A stretch of DNA of 64,000 bases, from contig CAJTZO010000012.1 in NCBI GenBank assembly GCA_910583755.1, positions 3,912 through 67,911 of the forward strand. The letters run 5' to 3'. The position numbers were made by a program, and so were the translations under genes. The notes beneath the pieces are model-generated. The model did no database searches and was not told the DNA's origin. It worked only from the letters and a program-made list of their open reading frames with translations. The DNA comes from an uncultured Clostridia bacterium. Its GTDB lineage: Bacteria > Bacillota > Clostridia > Lachnospirales > Anaerotignaceae. Positions 60,740 through 64,000 of this stretch are shown in pieces; the first letter of the stretch is position 1, and each line of letters opens with the position of its first letter.

Positions 60740-61678
60740 ATGCCAATTAGAATACCAGATAATTTACCTGCAAGGGAGATATTGGAAAAGGAGCATATAT
60801 TTGTTATGGGAGAAGAAAGGGCTTTTCATCAAGATATACGTCCATTAGAAATTGCAATTCTTAATTTGATGCCATTAAAAGAAACAACAGAAACACAGTT
60901 GTTGCGTTTGTTGGGAAATACACCTTTACAAATTAATATTACCTTACTTTTTCCTAAAAATCATCAAACAAAAAATACTGCTCCCGAACATTTACAAAGT
61001 TTTTATCATAGTTTTGATGAAATAAAACATAAAAATTTAGATGGAATGATTATTACAGGCGCACCCGTGGAGGATTTACCGTTTGAAGAAGTGAATTATT
61101 GGGAAGAATTAAAAGAAATTATGGAATGGTCTCGAACACATGTAACTTCAACACTTCATATTTGTTGGGGAGCACAAGCAGGACTTTATTATCATTATGG
61201 AATACGAAAACATGCTTTACCGCAGAAAATGTTTGGTGTTTTTCCACATACGGTACGTGTAAAGAGTGCTGATTTGTTGAGAGGATTTGATGATGTGTTT
61301 TATGTTCCACATTCCCGCCACACAGAAGTAAAGCTGGAAGATATTTTTTGTGAGCCAAGGCTAGAAGTTCTTTCTACATCAGAGGAATCTGGCTTATATA
61401 TTGCTTCTTCTCGTCATGGTAGCCGTATTTTTGTTATGGGACATTCAGAATATGACCCATTTACATTAAAAGAAGAATATACAAGAGATTTAGGAAAAAG
61501 GGATGATGTGCCCTTTCCGAAATATTATTTTAAAGATGATGACCCTAAAAACGACCCTATTGTAAGGTGGAAAAGCCATAGTAATTTATTATTTTCTAAT
61601 TGGTTAAACTATTATGTCTATCAAGTTACACCATTTGAAATTGAAAGGGTAGATGGAACACCAGAATATAAAAAGTAA
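60740..61678 (+). CDS. metA: Homoserine O-acyltransferase MetA, predicted acetyl-CoA type
   Basis: MetA activates homoserine in methionine synthesis. The 312-residue protein has the class I glutamine amidotransferase-like fold: Cys142 in LHICWGAQAGLYYHYG is the nucleophile, with PHSRHTEV and MGHSEYDP downstream carrying the His. Residue 111 is Glu (TGAPVE). In characterised relatives Glu here goes with acetyl-CoA and Gly with succinyl-CoA, so O-acetylhomoserine is predicted. AGGAGGG precedes the ATG. It is controlled by the methionine T-box directly upstream and ends a single-gene unit. Confidence 0.93.
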   Translation: MPIRIPDNLPAREILEKEHIFVMGEERAFHQDIRPLEIAILNLMPLKETTETQLLRLLGNTPLQINITLLFPKNHQTKNTAPEHLQSFYHSFDEIKHKNLDGMIITGAPVEDLPFEEVNYWEELKEIMEWSRTHVTSTLHICWGAQAGLYYHYGIRKHALPQKMFGVFPHTVRVKSADLLRGFDDVFYVPHSRHTEVKLEDIFCEPRLEVLSTSEESGLYIASSRHGSRIFVMGHSEYDPFTLKEEYTRDLGKRDDVPFPKYYFKDDDPKNDPIVRWKSHSNLLFSNWLNYYVYQVTPFEIERVDGTPEYKK

Positions 61679-61686
61679 TAAAAAAT

Positions 61687-61757
61687 AAAAGGTGCTAAAA
61701 ATTTCAGTTTGTTAATAAAGTCTTTTGGAACAGATTGATTAGCACTTTTTATTTTAG
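61687..61757 (+). terminator. Terminator after metA
   Basis: AAAAGGTGCTAA pairs with TTAGCACTTTTT across a long internal stretch, which can itself pair (TTTCAGTTTGTT with AACAGATTGATT); TATTTTAG follows. Confidence 0.55.
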
Positions 61758-61996
61758 AAGTAAATATTTTTATGTTTTTATAAAATGGAAACTGTTTTGT
61801 AAGAAAAAAATAAAAAAATTAAGAGAAAATTATAAACTTTTTTCTAAAAATTACGATAAACTATATGATATATTTATAAAATAGGGAAATTACGTTTTTG
61901 CTGCAAAAAATACATACATTTAAAATATGATTTAATAATTGTAGATTCTAATTTTTACAAACAACCTCAAACAACAAAAAAGGAGTTATAAATAAT
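61758..61996. other. AT-rich gap without a recognised gene
   Basis: About 240 bases of very AT-rich sequence separate metA from the next small gene. No convincing promoter spacing, hairpin or open frame was found; TATGATATATTTATAAAAT near 61864 may hold a -10 box. Confidence 0.4.
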
Positions 61997-62257
61997 ATGA
62001 TAAACGATGTATTTTTAAACAAAGTAATTGATTTAAAATCAAAAATAGATAAAGAAAAAAGTTTTAATGATGGTATAGAAGTTGGTGCAAAAAAACAAAA
62101 AATAGAAATATTAATCACAATGTACAATAAAAACTATACCACAAAGGAAATAGCAAGTATTATCAATATGTCAACCTATGAAATAGAAGATATAATAAAA
62201 GAGTATGAATTGCGAAAAAAATCAAAAGTAAATGTTATGCCAGTCAATTTATCGTAA
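61997..62257 (+). CDS. Short helix-turn-helix protein resembling the C-terminus of Rpn/PD-(D/E)XK transposase-like proteins
   Basis: The 86-residue protein follows AAGGAG. Its middle (GVAKKQKIEILITMYNKNYTTKEIASIINMSTYEIEDII, read from residue 29) resembles the tail found in Rpn-family recombination-promoting nucleases, where a repeat-rich GKxEGK stretch is followed by a small helix-turn-helix. The nuclease domain is absent, so it is either a remnant or a free-standing regulator. The real residue 29-31 reads EVG. Confidence 0.45.
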   Translation: MINDVFLNKVIDLKSKIDKEKSFNDGIEVGAKKQKIEILITMYNKNYTTKEIASIINMSTYEIEDIIKEYELRKKSKVNVMPVNLS

Positions 62258-62307
62258 ATATTGTTGCTTTTTTACACATAAAATAATCATAAAACAGAGT
62301 GAGAATT

Positions 62308-62577
62308 ATGAGTGAACATTATAAATTTTTTAGTAATCAAAAGTGCGAATATTTTCGCTGTCATAAGGTAAAAAAGGAGGAAGATTTTAACTGTCTTTTT
62401 TGTTATTGCCCTTTATATCCTCTTGGTGATAAATGTGGCGGAAATTTTAGTTATACAGAAAATGGCATCAAAAATTGTGAAAATTGTACTATACCACATC
62501 ACCGTAATGCGTACGATTTTATCCAAAGGAAGCATCAACAGTTATTAGAATTAGGAAAAAAACTTGATAACAAATAA
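62308..62577 (+). CDS. Cysteine-rich small domain protein, probable metal binding
   Basis: I chose the ATG at 62308 (AGAGTGAG upstream); a GTG at 62299 is possible. The 89-residue protein has FFSNQKCEYFRCHK, FNCLFCYCPLYPLGDKCGGNF and IKNCENCTIPHHRNAYDFI, the pattern of the cysteine-rich small domain family (PF04071-like). The nine or so Cys plus His residues suggest zinc or iron-sulfur binding. Members sometimes occur with cobalamin genes; no such neighbour is seen here. Confidence 0.75.
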   Translation: MSEHYKFFSNQKCEYFRCHKVKKEEDFNCLFCYCPLYPLGDKCGGNFSYTENGIKNCENCTIPHHRNAYDFIQRKHQQLLELGKKLDNK

Positions 62578-62579
62578 AA

Positions 62580-62614
62580 AGGACTTTATTTATTAATTTT
62601 AAGTAAAGTCCTCA
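62580..62614 (-). terminator. Hairpin after the cysteine-rich gene, better as a minus-strand terminator
   Basis: AGGACTTTA and TAAAGTCCT form a 9-bp stem. The T-run is on the minus strand (CCTTTTTATT), so it may end a former minus-strand transcript from the decayed region to its right. Confidence 0.4.
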
Positions 62615-62659
62615 GATTATCAAAGAATTTTGAGAGTGTTGGTCTCCATTGCATTCCAA

Positions 62660-62811
62660 TCATTGCTGAACATCCACTGGACGTTCAGCAATGAATTGTT
62701 TTATATTTGTATGTTCCAAAGCACATAACTCTAGTGTTTTTAAAGAATAAAGCAATATCACTTCTTCACAAATTTTTATTCGGAAATAATTATCTTTTTA
62801 AATTGTTTCAC
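62660..62811 (-). pseudogene. Decayed small minus-strand gene
   Basis: A GTG at 62811 behind AAAGGAT opens KQFKKIIISE and then stops. A shifted frame continues with KICEEVILLYSLKTLELCALEHTN and on to FIAERPVDVQQ before a TGA at 62660-62662. The two pieces join across one frameshift near 62780. I do not recognise the family. Confidence 0.35.
62661..62693. repeat. Perfect 11-bp inverted repeat
   Basis: CATTGCTGAAC and GTTCAGCAATG flank an 11-base centre that can extend the stem (TCC..GGA). It lies at the 3' end of the decayed minus-strand frame. Confidence 0.5.
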
Positions 62812-62814
62812 ATT

Positions 62815-63674
62815 AATTATCCTTTCTATTTTTTAATTTTTAAAATTTTTTATTATTTTAGTTGCTAATAATCTTTACCTAATATAACAAGTAAAAACTT
62901 TAAATGTAAAAAGAAACAAAACCCATCACTGGTATTTTGTTAATTATGCTGATGCTCAAATCCATACAAATCAAGGATATACTATAATTAGTATTACTTC
63001 TGACCATGTTTGTTATTATCTATCCTCACGGAAATACAGCTAGTTTTATTTCAGATTTATATATATCTACGGCAGGATAAAAATGCTTTAATAACACAAA
63101 ATTACATATGCTTGGGAAAATCTGCTTTATCAAATATAATAATTTATTCTTGAAATGAAAAAGAATAAATTATTTGAAATTTAGTATGAAAAATAAAGGC
63201 AGCTCTAATGAATAGAGCTGCCTTTATTCTAGTTTTTTATTTATTGAGAATAAAAAGGTTAGCAATAGAAACGATTTATTATTCAAAAACAGAATATATG
63301 CATGATATTATTATTGGTTTATTTTATTAGTATTTTTGAATTTGGTCTTTCTATTTAACCTTTTTATCTATAATTTTATTCTGTCACTTAATATATTACA
63401 TGACCAAGTAGTTGATAGTGCTACAGTATTATTTTCATTCCAGAAAGCAAGTTTATTGATAAAAAAATAGTTCGTAAAGTATAACACTTTATGAACCTAC
63501 TGTTATTTTTAAGATAGCATGTTTACATTATTTTGTCAATAAAAATATCTATATAAAGCGACATAAATCGAACAAAAATTTGTTAAAATGCTATAAAAAT
63601 AACCACATAAGTAATCAATCAATTTTTTAAAACAGTCAAATTTATGGTCAAGCTATGAGAGGGTTGAAAATACT
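62815..63674. other. Accessory, mostly non-coding and decayed region
   Basis: No intact gene was found in about 860 bases. A startless plus-strand frame at roughly 62903-63043 encodes THHWYFVNYADAQIHTNQG and more, then a stop, and looks like a gene fragment. A perfect 16-bp hairpin (63192-63228) looks like a terminator. Another imperfect inverted repeat GTTCGTAAAGT/ACTTTATGAAC lies at 63469-63496. The base composition is more AT-rich than in the flanking genes. Confidence 0.5.
63192..63228. terminator. Strong isolated terminator-like hairpin
   Basis: AATAAAGGCAGCTCTA and TAGAGCTGCCTTTATT form a perfect 16-bp stem with a 5-base loop, followed by CTAGTTTTTTATTT. No intact gene precedes it, so it probably belonged to the decayed genes. 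Confidence 0.7.
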
Positions 63675-63956
63675 ATGTCAAAAAAGGGTGAGAATATTTA
63701 TAAGAGAAATGATGGTCGTTGGGAAGGTAGATATAAATCTGGTTTTGATAAAAATGGTAAAACAAAATATAAATCTGTTTATTCTAAAACATATGGAGAA
63801 TGTAAGCAAAAGTTGCTCATTGCAAAAAATATTCAATCAAACAAAAAAAGTAATGTTAAGTTATGTCTAACAATAAAAGAAATCATTTTAGTATGGATAA
63901 AGAATATCTGCATTAATGTAAAACAATCCACTCTTAATACTTATGTTAGAGGGTAA
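63675..63956 (+). pseudogene. int: Truncated tyrosine integrase, N-terminal part only
   Basis: The 93-residue frame begins MSKKGENIYKRNDGRWEGRY, followed by NGKTKYKSVYSKTYGECKQKLLIA, the AP2-like arm-binding start of Tn916/phage-type integrases. It then enters the core-binding region (LVWIKNICINVKQSTLNTYVRG) and stops at 63954-63956. A full integrase has about 380-400 residues. The catalytic domain is not in this frame before the window ends, so the gene is probably broken. Its presence marks the right edge as a former integration site of a mobile element. Confidence 0.75.
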
Positions 63957-64000
63957 ACCTAAACAATTGAGGGAAATTTTGGTATTGTAATAAAAACTAC

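Overview
The window is AT-rich DNA from a low-GC, Gram-positive, anaerobic Firmicute, most likely a gut Clostridia (Lachnospirales-like). The evidence is strong AGGAGG ribosome sites, frequent TTG/GTG starts, a CggR-type glycolytic regulator, SepF, a T-box leader, a PBSX-type phage module, a bifunctional Rel protein and HemZ. No rRNA, tRNA or CRISPR array was seen.

Layout. 1-4.1 kb: the 3' end of an NADH oxidase/rubredoxin reductase, a TPR protein, and a D-serine dehydratase with a DUF3781 partner. 4.2-12.6 kb: a central glycolytic cluster cggR-pgk-(two secreted polysaccharide deacetylases)-tpiA-gpmI-eno. A CggR-like operator overlaps the cggR ribosome site and start codon. gapA, the usual neighbour of cggR, is absent. 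12.6-18.8 kb: a possible small terminated RNA, sepF, several unrecognised genes, a PdaA-type deacetylase, and a membrane protein that joins a catalytically altered MPN/JAMM-like domain to an external LysM.

18.9-35.8 kb: a prophage-like block. It holds an S24 repressor, an ArpU-like regulator, terminase, portal, scaffold, capsid, connectors, and a contractile tail with baseplate (XkdK, M, N, P, Q, R, S, T and U-like). A small serine recombinase follows. Replication, lysis, tail-fibre and obvious integrase genes are missing, yet the structural frames are intact. The tail region has unusual features. The large tape measure is absent from its usual place. There are two XkdN-like chaperone genes. 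The second ends in an A AAA AAG slippery site with an open -1 frame, predicting a G/GT-type frameshift product, and it is followed by a short coiled-coil protein that may be the tape measure. A chain of six hairpins flanked by direct repeats lies inside the tail operon.

35.9-45.7 kb: housekeeping genes (Nudix hydrolase, Xer-like recombinase, TtcA-like protein; nagZ; rel-dtd-hemZ-hisS), with a tandem 100-bp repeat at the hemZ end. 45.7-51.5 kb: two chemoreceptors flank a secreted GH5 cellulase. 51.5-56.3 kb: a branched-chain amino acid ABC transporter operon (livKHMGF). 56.5-60.2 kb: the fructose operon fruR-fruK-fruA. 60.4-61.7 kb: a methionine T-box and metA with residues predicting use of acetyl-CoA. 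62-64 kb: small genes and a decayed accessory region ending in a truncated phage/ICE integrase.

All calls come from reading the sequence and recalling family features; no database search was run.
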